From: JBFMFR01 sp040752025
GTDB taxonomy: Bacteria; Chloroflexota; Anaerolineae; Anaerolineales; UBA4823
Direction of reading: 5' to 3'
Length of the DNA stretch: 64,000 nt
Assembly (NCBI GenBank): GCA_040752025.1
Contig: JBFMFR010000001.1
Coordinates: 1-64,000, forward strand
The notes under the pieces were generated by a model that searched no databases, had not been told where the DNA came from, and saw only the letters and a list, made by a program, of their open reading frames with translations. Below, piece after piece: positions 53,242 through 60,986 of the stretch (positions within the stretch are counted from its first letter, which is position 1; each line of letters starts with the position of its first letter). The translations under genes were made by a program, and so were the position numbers.

Positions 53242-54159
53242 CTAATCTTGCGCTGCCGCTTCAGCGGCGAGTTCCGCCTCGCCAGGCGCGGCGTCTTCCG
53301 GCTGCCGCCCATCCCCAGGCGCTGCGGATTCCTCATCTGCGCCCTCGGCCTCGTCCAGTTCATCCTGGAGTGCGAACTCCTGGGGCACATCGTCTTCCGG
53401 GGCCTGCTCATCTTCATCCCCAGTCGCCATCTCCGGCAGCGGCTGGGGCGCCATCCCCAGGCGCTCCCCGAGCGCATCGATCAACGTCTGGTAGATCTTC
53501 ACCCAGGTGTGGCGGCGGTCGGTGGCCTCCACGATCGTCCAGGGGCCCCACTCCGTCTCGGTGTGTTCGAAGGCTTCCTCGTAAGCCAGCAGCCAGTCAT
53601 CGTAGCGGCGGTGGTGTTCCCAATCCTCGGGCGTAACGTGCCAGGCGTTGAGCGGGTCTTTGGCGAGCTTCTCGAAGCGGCGCTTTTGTTCCTGCTTGCT
53701 GATATGCAGGAAGAACTTGACGATCAGCGTGCCATCGTCCGCCAGGGTGCGCTCGAAGTCAACGATATCCCGGTAAGCTCGCCGCCACTCGCTCTCCGGG
53801 ATCAGGTTCTCGACGCGCTCCACCATCACCCGCCCGTACCACGAGCGGTCGAAGATGGCCCATTCGCCCCGAGCGGGCAGCTTGGACCAGAAGCGCCATA
53901 GCCAGGGTCGCTTCTTTTCGTAGGTGCGCGCCGCCCGGATCGGGTAGAGCTTGTAGCCGCGCGGGTCCAGGGGCCGCGTCAGGCGCTGGATGGAAGTGCC
54001 CTTCCCGGCCGCGTCCCAGCCCTCGAACAGGATCACCACCGGGATTTCCGCGTCCCAGGAGGCTTTCTGCACCACGTACAGCCGGTTGGAAAGCTCCGGC
54101 ATGATCTGCTTGAAAGCCTTCTTATCGACCTTCTGATTCAAATCGATCTTATCTAACAT
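53242..54159 (-). CDS. Polyphosphate kinase 2 paralogue with acidic C-terminal tail
   Basis: A 305-aa PPK2-family kinase, first gene of the polyphosphate operon. Walker A is FEGWDAAGKGT and Walker B IFDRSWYGRVMVERVEN; the lid reads RRFEKLAKDPLNAWHVTPEDW. After about residue 230 there is a tail of about 75 residues dominated by Glu, Asp, Ala, Gln and Pro, of low complexity and probably disordered; it has no counterpart in the basic-tailed neighbour. The ATG at 54159 follows GGAAGGAG; the frame opens from GTG 54186. Confidence 0.92.
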   Translation of the reverse strand: MLDKIDLNQKVDKKAFKQIMPELSNRLYVVQKASWDAEIPVVILFEGWDAAGKGTSIQRLTRPLDPRGYKLYPIRAARTYEKKRPWLWRFWSKLPARGEWAIFDRSWYGRVMVERVENLIPESEWRRAYRDIVDFERTLADDGTLIVKFFLHISKQEQKRRFEKLAKDPLNAWHVTPEDWEHHRRYDDWLLAYEEAFEHTETEWGPWTIVEATDRRHTWVKIYQTLIDALGERLGMAPQPLPEMATGDEDEQAPEDDVPQEFALQDELDEAEGADEESAAPGDGRQPEDAAPGEAELAAEAAAQD

Positions 54160-54268
54160 GAAGACTGGCTCCTTCCTGCTCCTCACAAGCCCACATCTCT
54201 GTTCAAACGAATAACACCTTCCCCTGCAATCTATTTTACGTCATTTTCATCCAAAACTCAAACTCAAT

Positions 54269-54280
54269 TATAATGTAGAC
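54269..54280 (+). promoter_or_regulatory. -10 box placed for a leaderless crp-type transcript
   Basis: A consensus TATAAT at 54269-54274 lies only six bases before the ATG of the Crp/Fnr gene. A start site the usual seven or so bases after the -10 box would fall on the ATG itself. No Shine-Dalgarno motif is present. The -35 region (TTCATC, 17 bases upstream) is weak. Confidence 0.5.
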
Positions 54281-54982
54281 ATGCACACCCTGAACGCCAA
54301 GCTGGCAGACAAGATCGAGGCCCTGCAAAACAACGGTTATTTCCAGGGCCTGAGCGCCGAAGCCTTGGGCAGCCTGGCGCAGGACACTTTCCTGCGCAGC
54401 TACGCCCGCAACGAAGCCGTCTGCTGGCAGGGGGAAGCCTGCGCCGGCCTGTACATCCTGAAGCGGGGCAGCGTCAAGCTCTTTAAGCTCTCCCCCAAGG
54501 GCCGCGAGCTGATCATCAAAACCTTCGAACAGGGGGCCACTTTCAACGAGGTGCCCACCTTCGACAACGGCCCGAACCCGATCAACGTCGCCGCCCTGGA
54601 GGACAGCCTGATCTGGATCGTGGAGGCCCAGGCCATCCGCAAGGCGCTGGGCGAGCACCCCGAAATGGCCCAGGCGGTGATCCTCAACCTGACCCAAAAC
54701 CTGCGCATGCTGGTCAGCACGGTAGAGGAGCTGTCCTTCTACCAGGTGACCAACCGCCTGGCGCGCCTGCTCAGCCAGCTTCCACCCGAGCAGTTATCTG
54801 GTCCGGCGGCTGGGCGGCTGACCCAGGACCAACTGGCCGCCCGCCTGGGCACGGTGCGTGAAGTGGTGGCGCGCTCGCTGCGCGACCTGGAACGCAGCGG
54901 CGCCATCCGGGTCAGCCGCCGCCAGATCCAGGTTTTGGATGTAGAAACGCTGCACGACTGGGCGCAGGAGCCGTATGCATAA
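54281..54982 (+). CDS. Crp/Fnr-family transcriptional regulator
   Basis: A 233-aa regulator with a cNMP-binding beta-barrel (about residues 15-135; GLYILKRGSVKLFKLSPKGRELIIKTF) and a Crp-type winged helix (LTQDQLAARLGTVREVVARSLRDLERSGAIRV). It lacks the Cys cluster of FNR, and the cAMP phosphate-binding loop (GE...RSA) is not typical, so its effector is unknown. It is divergent from the polyphosphate operon and may regulate it, and the NrfHA region 6 kb away has a palindromic candidate site. Confidence 0.9.
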   Translation: MHTLNAKLADKIEALQNNGYFQGLSAEALGSLAQDTFLRSYARNEAVCWQGEACAGLYILKRGSVKLFKLSPKGRELIIKTFEQGATFNEVPTFDNGPNPINVAALEDSLIWIVEAQAIRKALGEHPEMAQAVILNLTQNLRMLVSTVEELSFYQVTNRLARLLSQLPPEQLSGPAAGRLTQDQLAARLGTVREVVARSLRDLERSGAIRVSRRQIQVLDVETLHDWAQEPYA

Positions 54983-54983
54983 A

Positions 54984-55008
54984 CCAGGATCAATCCCTGG
55001 CGTTTTTT
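54984..55008 (+). terminator. Weak terminator behind the Crp/Fnr gene
   Basis: Short stem CCAGG (54984-54988) / CCTGG (54996-55000) followed by CGTTTTTT. The T tract overlaps the farthest upstream TTG of the next reading frame, which argues against that TTG being a start. Confidence 0.4.
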
Positions 55009-55073
55009 GGCCGGCCCGCCTGGCGCTGAAGCCGGGCGTGTGGCGGCGGGCGTAGAACGAGAGCGAGGTGGAG

Positions 55074-58000
55074 ATGGCCTTCGACCTGGAGACCTGGAGA
55101 TCTGGAAAGCGAAAACCCAAGCACGCCTGGCGGGCTGGCGCCCGCGCATGCAGCGCGCCGGAGTCAGCTCGGTGTACGCCTTCGTCTCGGCCGCCGCGCT
55201 GTGGCCGGTGGTGGAGGCCGTCCGCGCCGGCGAGTGGATGACGGCTCCGGCCGTTCTGGGAGGTGTGCTCGCCAGCCTGGGTACAAACTTATTGTCCAAC
55301 CGATTGCAAAGCTGGCAGGACGAGACCGGCGCTGCCCAGGATTTGCAGGCGGCCGTAGAGCAGGAGCCAGCCCTGCGCGCCGAGCTGGACGCCGTGCTGG
55401 AGAAGCTGGAAGCCCTGGCTTTGGCCGAGGGGCATCTTTCTCAGGAAGATCGCGCCTGGTTCGCCGAAACTTTGCGCGCCGAGCTGGAGCATTTAGGCAG
55501 CCGGGTAGTTTACACGGTATTGGGTGATCAGGTGCTGGGTGATAAGGTACTGGGTGACCAGGTACGAGGCGACAAGTTCGCCGCCCAGCAGATTTTCATC
55601 ACCCATATTTACAGCAGGGAGACGCCGCAAGAGAAGATTATCGACTACGAGACCGCCCTGCGCCGCTACCTGGACAACCTGATCGACAGCCACCAGCACC
55701 TGCGCCTGCAGGGCATCCGCGCCGGCAGCCAGCCTTTGAGCGTGGCCCTCGAGAAAGTCTACATTTCGCTCACCGCCGTGGCGCAGCAGTCCGCGCCCCG
55801 GCCCGAGCCGCGGGCGGCGGGTCGCAAGGGCGCGACAGAGGGCGAACTGGAGGCTTACACCGGGGCGCTGAGCATCCCGGCCGCTTTGCAGCGCTACCGG
55901 CGGCTGGTGGTGATCGGCGACCCCGGCTGCGGCAAGACCACCCTGCTGGCCTACCTGGCGCTGAGCTACGCCCGCGCCCTGCGCGACGAGGCCAGCACGG
56001 TCACGGACCGCCTGGGTCTGCCCGGTGAAAGCGGCTGCCTGCCCGTGCTGCTGCCGCTGCGCGACCTGGGCCGCCATTTGCTCGAGCAGCACCCCGACCC
56101 CAGCCAGGATGGCCCCGCCCTGCTGCTGGATTACCTGCGGGCTTATTACCAGGCGCAGTCTATCCCCCTGCCGCAGGATTTCTTCGCCGCCCCGCTGGAG
56201 GCCGGGCGGGCGGTGGTCCTGCTGGACGGTATGGACGAAGTCGCCGCGCCGGCCCTGCGCCAGCGCGCCGCCCGCCTGGTGGAGAAATTCGCCGTGCGTT
56301 ACCCCAAGAACCGCTTCGTGGTCACCAGCCGGGAAGTGGGTTACGAAGGCGCCGCCCGCGTGGCCCAGGGCTTCGGCCTGGCCAAGGTGCGGCCCTTCAA
56401 CGCCGGCGAGGTGCGCCAGTTCGTCCACGACTGGACGCGCGCCGTGGAAGTCAGCCTGGCCGGGCGTGAATCGCCGGACATCCTGCGCCTGGCCGATGAG
56501 CAGTCCGGGCGGCTGGCGGCGGCCATCGAGGCCAACCCGCGCCTGGCCGAGCTGGCCGTCAACCCGCTGCTGCTCACCGTGGTGGCGCTGGTGCACCGCT
56601 ACCGCGGCCAGCTTCCCGAGCGCCGCTCCGAGCTGTACGAAGAAGCCGTGGAGGTGCTGCTGGGCAAGTGGGACGAGGCCAAGGGCCTGGAAAGCGAGGC
56701 GCCCCTGGCCGGGCGCACGCTGGACAGCGGCGACCGGCGCAGCCTGCTCGAGCCAATTGCCTTCTGGATGCACGAACGCCAGCGCCGTGAGATCGAGCGC
56801 GACGAGCTGTGCGACCTGCTGCTGCCGGTCTTCAGCGGCCTGTCCGGCGGCGATGAGCCTGCCCGGCCGCGAGCCGGCGAAATTGCCCGCGCCGCCGCCA
56901 AGGCGGTGGAGGCCTTCCTGCGCCTGGTGGCCGAGCGCAGCGGCCTGCTGGTGGAGCGCGGCGTGGGCGTGTACGGCTTCGCCCACCTCACTTTCCAGGA
57001 ATATTTAGCGGCGCGCTGCCTGGCCGGGCGCGACGATGCTATAGAATACAGCCTGGCGCGCCTGGGCGACCCCTGGTGGCGCGAGGCGCTGCTCTTGCAG
57101 GCCGGCTACCTGAGCACGCAGGGCAAGCGCCGCGCCAGCGCCCTGATCCGCGCCATCGTGGAAGCGCCCCGCCAAAACGAGCCTGAGCCGCACCACCACC
57201 TGCTGCTGGCAGCCGAGTGCCTGGCGGACGTGGGCGAGGTGCGTGTGGAGGGCGACCTGCCGGGCGAGGTCCGCCGCCGCTTGCAGCGCGAAGCCGAACG
57301 GCCCTTCAAAAAAGGGGAGCGGGCGCAGGCCCTGGCTAAGATCGCTGCGACCAACGCCCTCAGCCGCATCGAGAGCGGGCAGTTCGCCACGCAGTTCTGG
57401 AAAGCGCCGTGGGGCGAGCCGCAGTGGGTGACAATCCCGGACGGCGAGTTCTGGATGGGCAGCGAGAGTAAGCAATCCGATGACGATGAACGGCCGGCGC
57501 ACCGCCTGCGCCTGGAGGCCTTCTGCCTCGCCCGCACGCCGCTCACCAACGCCCAGTACGCCATTTTCGTTGCCGACCAGAAGGTAAAGCCTCCGCAGCA
57601 CTGGCCCGGCGGGCAGCCGCCCAAGGGCAAAGAGAACCACCCGGTGGTGAACGTATCCTGGCACGAGGCCCTGGCTTACTGCAACTGGCTGGGCGAAAAG
57701 ATCGAGCGCAAAGTGTACCTGCCCAGCGAAGCCGAGTGGGAGAAGGCCGCCCGCGGCGCGCAAGACCGCCGCGAGTATCCCTGGGGCGAGGCCTGGGACG
57801 CCCTGCGCTGCAACTCGGACGAATTGGGCCTGGGCGATACCACCCCGGTGGGCCTGTTCCTGAACGGGGCTTCGCCCTACCGCGTGCTGGACCTGAGCGG
57901 CAACGTGTGGGAATGGACGCGCAGCCTGTGGGGTTCGTCCTACCCGTACCAACCAGAGGATGGGCGCGAGAATCTCCAGGCCGGCGACGACAAGGCGCGC

Positions 58001-58123
58001 GTGGTGCGGGGCGGCTCGTTCTTCAACTTCCCGGGGCTCGTGCGCTGTTCGTTCCGCTCCGGGAACGTCCCGGACGGCCGTGACGACGCCCTCGGTTTTC
58101 GGGTAGCGGCCTCCCCCATCTAA
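55074..58123 (+). CDS. NACHT-type NTPase fused to an FGE-sulfatase (C-lectin-like) domain; frame broken near the start
   Basis: A STAND-type protein of about 1000 aa. An N-terminal region with a hydrophobic stretch (YAFVSAAALWPVVEA) is followed by a GD repeat (four pentads), a NACHT NTPase (Walker A VIGDPGCGKTTLL at about 55910-55945; Walker B VVLLDGMDEVA) and winged-helix/helical parts. The C-terminal FGE-sulfatase domain runs from WVTIPDGEFWMGS through NVSWHEALAYCNWLG, SGNVWEWTRS and RVVRGGSFFNF. The natural start is probably ATG 55074 (MAFDLE, GAGG upstream), but an 8-bp duplication shifts the frame after it. The main frame is open from 55007 (TTG), and the first in-frame ATG is at 55148. 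Such proteins act as sensors or effectors in defence; the role here is inferred. Confidence 0.82.
55083..55106 (+). repeat. Three 8-bp tandem units inside the NACHT start region
   Basis: Two identical copies of GACCTGGA (55083-55090, 55091-55098) are followed by GATCTGGA (55099-55106). Removing one unit makes the ATG at 55074 read in frame as MAFDLEIWKAK into the rest of the protein; with all three the frame ends at a TGA about 55 codons on. Confidence 0.8.
55517..55576 (+). repeat. Four 15-bp repeats encoding GD pentads
   Basis: Encodes VLGDQ/VLGDK/VLGDQ/VRGDK just before the NACHT domain. Similar G-D-x-V repeats precede NTPase or TIR-type domains in other bacterial proteins and probably form a beta-solenoid strand stack. 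Confidence 0.7.
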
Positions 58124-58142
58124 CTCTGAGGCCGCGCACCGA

Positions 58143-58230
58143 GGGCGGGTCGTTCCGTTCGAATACCGTCACGAGCCAGATGAGAGGGTTGTAAGTTGAG
58201 CAGTCCCGCCAGCCAGGTCAGACCCGCCCC
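58143..58230 (+). repeat. MITE-like element R1 (about 88 bp)
   Basis: Begins GGGCGGGTC and ends GACCCGCCCC, so its ends are inverted repeats. Internally it shares GCCAGATGAGAGGGTTGTAA with R3 (one base differs). The most diverged of the three copies. Confidence 0.65.
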
Positions 58231-58347
58231 TACGGATTACGGGCAGGGGCGAGCCGCCGGGGAATTCGTAGTCTCTGGCGATTTCGACGCGCCGCTGCCA
58301 GCCTGGGGTGGTTGAAATTTTCTCGCCCTCCTGACAAACGACACCAA

Positions 58348-58380
58348 AGTCTCCCGGAGTTTCCGAAACTCCGGGAGACT
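58348..58380. repeat. 33-bp palindrome P1
   Basis: Perfect 16-bp arms AGTCTCCCGGAGTTTC / GAAACTCCGGGAGACT around one base. A second copy (P2) lies at 58864-58896. No T tract follows, so it is not a classic terminator. Confidence 0.75.
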
Positions 58381-58398
58381 GGTTCGTGTGCACAGGTA

Positions 58399-58487
58399 GG
58401 GGCGGGTCTGCCCGTTCTGGCAAGCGCGCTCGCCCTACAACCATCTCGTCTGGCCTATGATCGCACTCAACCAACTCGACCCGCCCC
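58399..58487 (-). repeat. MITE-like element R2 (89 bp, inverted)
   Basis: Ends are GGGGCGGGTC and GACCCGCCCC. Read on the minus strand it aligns along its length with R3, including GCCAGACGAGA and GCTTGCCAGA. It begins 18 bases after P1. Confidence 0.7.
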
Positions 58488-58549
58488 TGCGGATTGCATC
58501 CAGTTGATCTTGCGCCATGCACGAAGCCGGCTTCAGCCGGCGCCGCTGG

Positions 58550-58578
58550 CCAGGCGGGGCAATTCATGCCCCGCCTGG
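58550..58578. repeat. Palindrome with 12-bp arms
   Basis: CCAGGCGGGGCA (58550-58561) and TGCCCCGCCTGG (58567-58578) around ATTCA. It lies in non-coding DNA with other short palindromes; function unknown. Confidence 0.6.
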
Positions 58579-58863
58579 TTCGGGTTTGAACGGGCGCGCT
58601 GTGCATAACGAGGCGGTTTCGATGGACGGACCCGCCCAGTGATGAATTCACCGGGCTTCTCAGCAGCACCCCATCAATGGGGTTTCAAACCAGCGCGCCC
58701 GGTGGCAAACCGGTTCAGCCGGCGCTTGTTGAATTTACAGCCGCAGATCGGGGTATAATGGGCTTGCGTAGGTAAGAGGAGCGTGTGCGATGTCCCTCAG
58801 CCCAGGTGTGATCAAAATGCTGAACGACCTGCCCCCGGAAAGCCAGGGCGCGGTCGAAAAGAA

Positions 58864-58896
58864 AGTCTCCCGGAGTTTCCAAAACTCCGGGAGACT
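58864..58896. repeat. 33-bp palindrome P2
   Basis: Arms AGTCTCCCGGAGTTT / AAACTCCGGGAGACT (15 bp) around CCA. Differs from P1 by one base. Followed after 21 bases by R3. Confidence 0.75.
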
Positions 58897-58917
58897 GGTT
58901 TGTGCGCTGCACGGGCC

Positions 58918-59006
58918 GGGGCGGGTCGAGTGGTTCGAATTCCGCCGCGGGCCAGACGAGAGGGTTGTAAGGCGAGCCGTCTTGCCAGATTGGGCAGACC
59001 CGCCCC
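58918..59006 (+). repeat. MITE-like element R3 (89 bp)
   Basis: Starts GGGGCGGGTC and ends GACCCGCCCC; same length as R2. Internal key sequence GCCAGACGAGAGGGTTGTAA. It ends 21 bases before the stop of nrfA on the minus strand. Confidence 0.7.
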
Positions 59007-59027
59007 TACGAATGGGGGCCGGTGGGG

Positions 59028-60329
59028 TTAATTGCCGGCCTGAATAATCTCCGTCGTCCCCGCCGCCTGCACCGCCTTCAACTGCGCCTGGCGCGCCATA
59101 TCGGCCGACTTGGCCAAAATGCGCAGCGCCTCTTCGGGGTTGTGGAAGCCCATGCTGTTCTCGGCGGCGATGAAATCCCACATCATCTGGGCGTCGCGCT
59201 GCAACTGGCGCGCCTCGTCCAGCAGGGCCGCGTCGGCCTCCGGTAAGACGGCGGCAGCTTTGATCGCCGCGATGGCAGCCACCAGGGCGTCTTCGGTAAT
59301 ATCCATCGTAGAGCGCACCTGGGCCTGGATGCTGGCCACCCGCCCGGTGACGTAGGCCACGTCGGTGTGGCACTGCCCGCAGGCCGCCTCGGCGTTGAGC
59401 AGCGGGCTTTGCACGTTGTGGTTGGAGAACTTGGCCGCCCCGTCGCGCGTGTAGGGCATGTGACAGTCGGCGCAGGCCACGCCGGCCTTGTAGTGGGTGC
59501 TGTCGGCGGTGAAGAACTCGTACTCGGGGTGCTGCGCCTTGAGCATGGGCGTCTTGGCCTCGGGATACTCCCAATCTTTGAAGCCCAGGTCATTGTAATA
59601 GCCGACGATCTCCTCGATGCGCGTGCCATCCGCCCACGGGAAAGTCAGGTACTTGCCTTCGCCGGCGAAGTAATATTCCACGTGGCAGTTGGCGCACACC
59701 ACCGTGCGCATCTCCTGGCGGGTGAAAGTGCGCCAGTCCTTGCCCTGCGCCTTGAGCGCCTCGTCCAGGGCCGGGTTGGTGACCACCAGCTTCATCGTGT
59801 TGGCCTCGTGGCAGTTGGCGCAGCCGATCGGCGTGGTGAGCTGCTTGCCCAGCTCGCTGAAGGGCGTTTTGTCGTACTCGGCCATGCCCATCTTGTCCCA
59901 CAGCTCGGGGTTATTGGCCGATTTGCACGAATAACAGGTGCCGGGGGTGGTCTCGTTGACCCGCTTGGTAGCGCGCACGTCGGTCAGGCTGTTCAAATGG
60001 CCGCGCTCTTCGTTGTAATCCTTGCCGAAGCCGTAACCGGCGAAGAGCGTCACCAGGCGCGGGTCCTGCTCCAGCTTGGAGAACGGCTCCGAGCCGCCGA
60101 AAGCCGTGCGGTTATTGTTCGTCTCGGTCTTCAGCAGCGTGGAATACTGGTTGGGGAAGTTCAGGCCCCACTTCGAAGAGTCAGGGTCCATAGCGGCGAT
60201 CTCGACCAATGGCTGGAAGCCGCGCTGCGGGGCCGGCTGGTTCCGTATGTACAGCAGCACGCCCACCAGGGCGGCGGCCAGCGCCAGGATCATGCCGCTC
60301 AGGATCAGGGTCGATTTTGCGATTTTCAT
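59028..60329 (-). CDS. nrfA: Cytochrome c nitrite reductase catalytic subunit NrfA
   Basis: A 433-aa pentaheme ammonia-forming nitrite reductase. The catalytic heme motif is the Lys-ligated CYSCK; four CxxCH hemes follow (two CANCH, CADCH, CGQCH). The N-terminus has one hydrophobic helix (about residues 7-28), either a signal peptide or an anchor. It reduces nitrite to ammonium outside the membrane with electrons from NrfH. The ATG overlaps the nrfH stop by four bases. The stop lies close to repeat R3. Confidence 0.95.
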   Translation of the reverse strand: MKIAKSTLILSGMILALAAALVGVLLYIRNQPAPQRGFQPLVEIAAMDPDSSKWGLNFPNQYSTLLKTETNNNRTAFGGSEPFSKLEQDPRLVTLFAGYGFGKDYNEERGHLNSLTDVRATKRVNETTPGTCYSCKSANNPELWDKMGMAEYDKTPFSELGKQLTTPIGCANCHEANTMKLVVTNPALDEALKAQGKDWRTFTRQEMRTVVCANCHVEYYFAGEGKYLTFPWADGTRIEEIVGYYNDLGFKDWEYPEAKTPMLKAQHPEYEFFTADSTHYKAGVACADCHMPYTRDGAAKFSNHNVQSPLLNAEAACGQCHTDVAYVTGRVASIQAQVRSTMDITEDALVAAIAAIKAAAVLPEADAALLDEARQLQRDAQMMWDFIAAENSMGFHNPEEALRILAKSADMARQAQLKAVQAAGTTEIIQAGN

Positions 60330-60820
60330 TTATATTCCTCCGAGTGCTGGTAAGGTAGCAAAGAGACGCCGCGTTCGCCGTGCGCCACGCTGCGGTGGCA
60401 GTCGAAACAGAAGCGCTGCGAGCCATCCGACATCGGCCCGACGTCGATGTCCGAGACCGTCTCGGCGTGGCAGCGGATGCAGTTCTCCTGCACCACTTCC
60501 CGCGAGGCGGTCTTGGCGCGGATGGCGTCGGGGATCGGGCCGAAGATGAAGGCCGTCACGTGGTGGTAGCCCGACTGCGCCTTGACGAAGTACTTGGGGA
60601 TCAGGGCGTGGGGGGTGTGGCAGTCGTTGCAGTTGGCCCACGCCTTGTGCCCGCCGTGGTACCAGCTTTCGTAGACCGCGTCCATCACGTGGCAGTTGTT
60701 GCAGGTAGCCGGGTTGTTGCCCAGGTAGGCGGTGAAGTCGGTGACGTACAGGCCGGTCCCGACCACCGCCAGCAGGGCCGCTGCAACCACCAGGATCAAG
60801 AATATCAGGGGGCGATTCAT
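60326..60820 (-). CDS. nrfH: Cytochrome c nitrite reductase small subunit NrfH
   Basis: A 164-aa NapC/NirT-type membrane cytochrome that oxidises menaquinol and feeds NrfA. One N-terminal membrane helix (about residues 5-27) and four heme motifs (CNNCH, CNDCH, CIRCH, CFDCH). It is first in the nrfHA operon, the order seen in non-enteric bacteria. Confidence 0.94.
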   Translation of the reverse strand: MNRPLIFLILVVAAALLAVVGTGLYVTDFTAYLGNNPATCNNCHVMDAVYESWYHGGHKAWANCNDCHTPHALIPKYFVKAQSGYHHVTAFIFGPIPDAIRAKTASREVVQENCIRCHAETVSDIDVGPMSDGSQRFCFDCHRSVAHGERGVSLLPYQHSEEYK

Positions 60821-60918
60821 GTTTTTACCTTATCTGCCAGCGTAAAACGCCGGGCAAGCGCGGGGTTCTGAGGCCTGATTCATACCCTCCTATGTTAACA
60901 AATCTACATGCATCTGTA

Positions 60919-60959
60919 TGTGACTTATGTTACAAATGAGGGCAACCCTGGCGTACAAT
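60919..60959. promoter_or_regulatory. Intergenic promoter with Crp/Fnr-like palindrome
   Basis: TGTGACTTATGTTACA (60919-60934) is a near-perfect inverted repeat of the Crp/Fnr kind. It overlaps TTACAA (60930-60935), which with TACAAT (60954-60959, 18-base spacer) could be the promoter of the sigma gene. Bound here, a regulator could repress sigma and activate nrfHA on the other strand. Confidence 0.4.
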
Positions 60960-60986
60960 TTCAGCATGGGATAAAATGTAAAGGCC

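Larger units (their letters stand above)
58124..58789. other. Non-coding repeat-rich stretch
   Basis: 666 bases without a credible gene between the NACHT gene and a small disrupted gene. It holds MITE-like elements R1 and R2, palindrome P1, a 12-bp-arm palindrome (58550-58578) and short inverted repeats such as ACCCCAT/ATGGGGT near 58668-58684. A TATAAT at 58754-58759 lies upstream of the next ORF. Confidence 0.7.
58790..59047 (+). pseudogene. Small gene (DUF2281/antitoxin-like start) invaded by repeats P2 and R3
   Basis: A TATAAT (58754-58759) and AGAGGAG precede the ATG. The first about 24 codons (MSLSPGVIKMLNDLPPESQG...) resemble the N-terminus of small DUF2281-type or antitoxin-like proteins. 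From codon 25 on the frame is made of repeat P2 and element R3, and it overlaps the end of nrfA on the other strand. The 85-codon frame is therefore probably a gene cut by repeat insertion. The family match is tentative. Confidence 0.5.

Noticed and set aside
57420..58240. Diversity-generating retroelement with the FGE-sulfatase end of the NACHT protein as variable region
   Set aside because: The C-terminal fold and the RVVRGGSF...GFRVA layout are DGR-like, but no reverse transcriptase and no template repeat with adenine substitutions was found in the window; the downstream GGGCGGGTCGTTCC similarity belongs to element R1.
58124..59030. CRISPR array
   Set aside because: The repeats are few, long, palindromic, in both orientations and irregularly spaced; no cas genes are present.
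58735..59574. Minus-strand 279-codon open frame overlapping nrfA
   Set aside because: It is a shadow of the GC-rich nrfA frame continued through the repeats; it has low-complexity composition and no recognisable domain.
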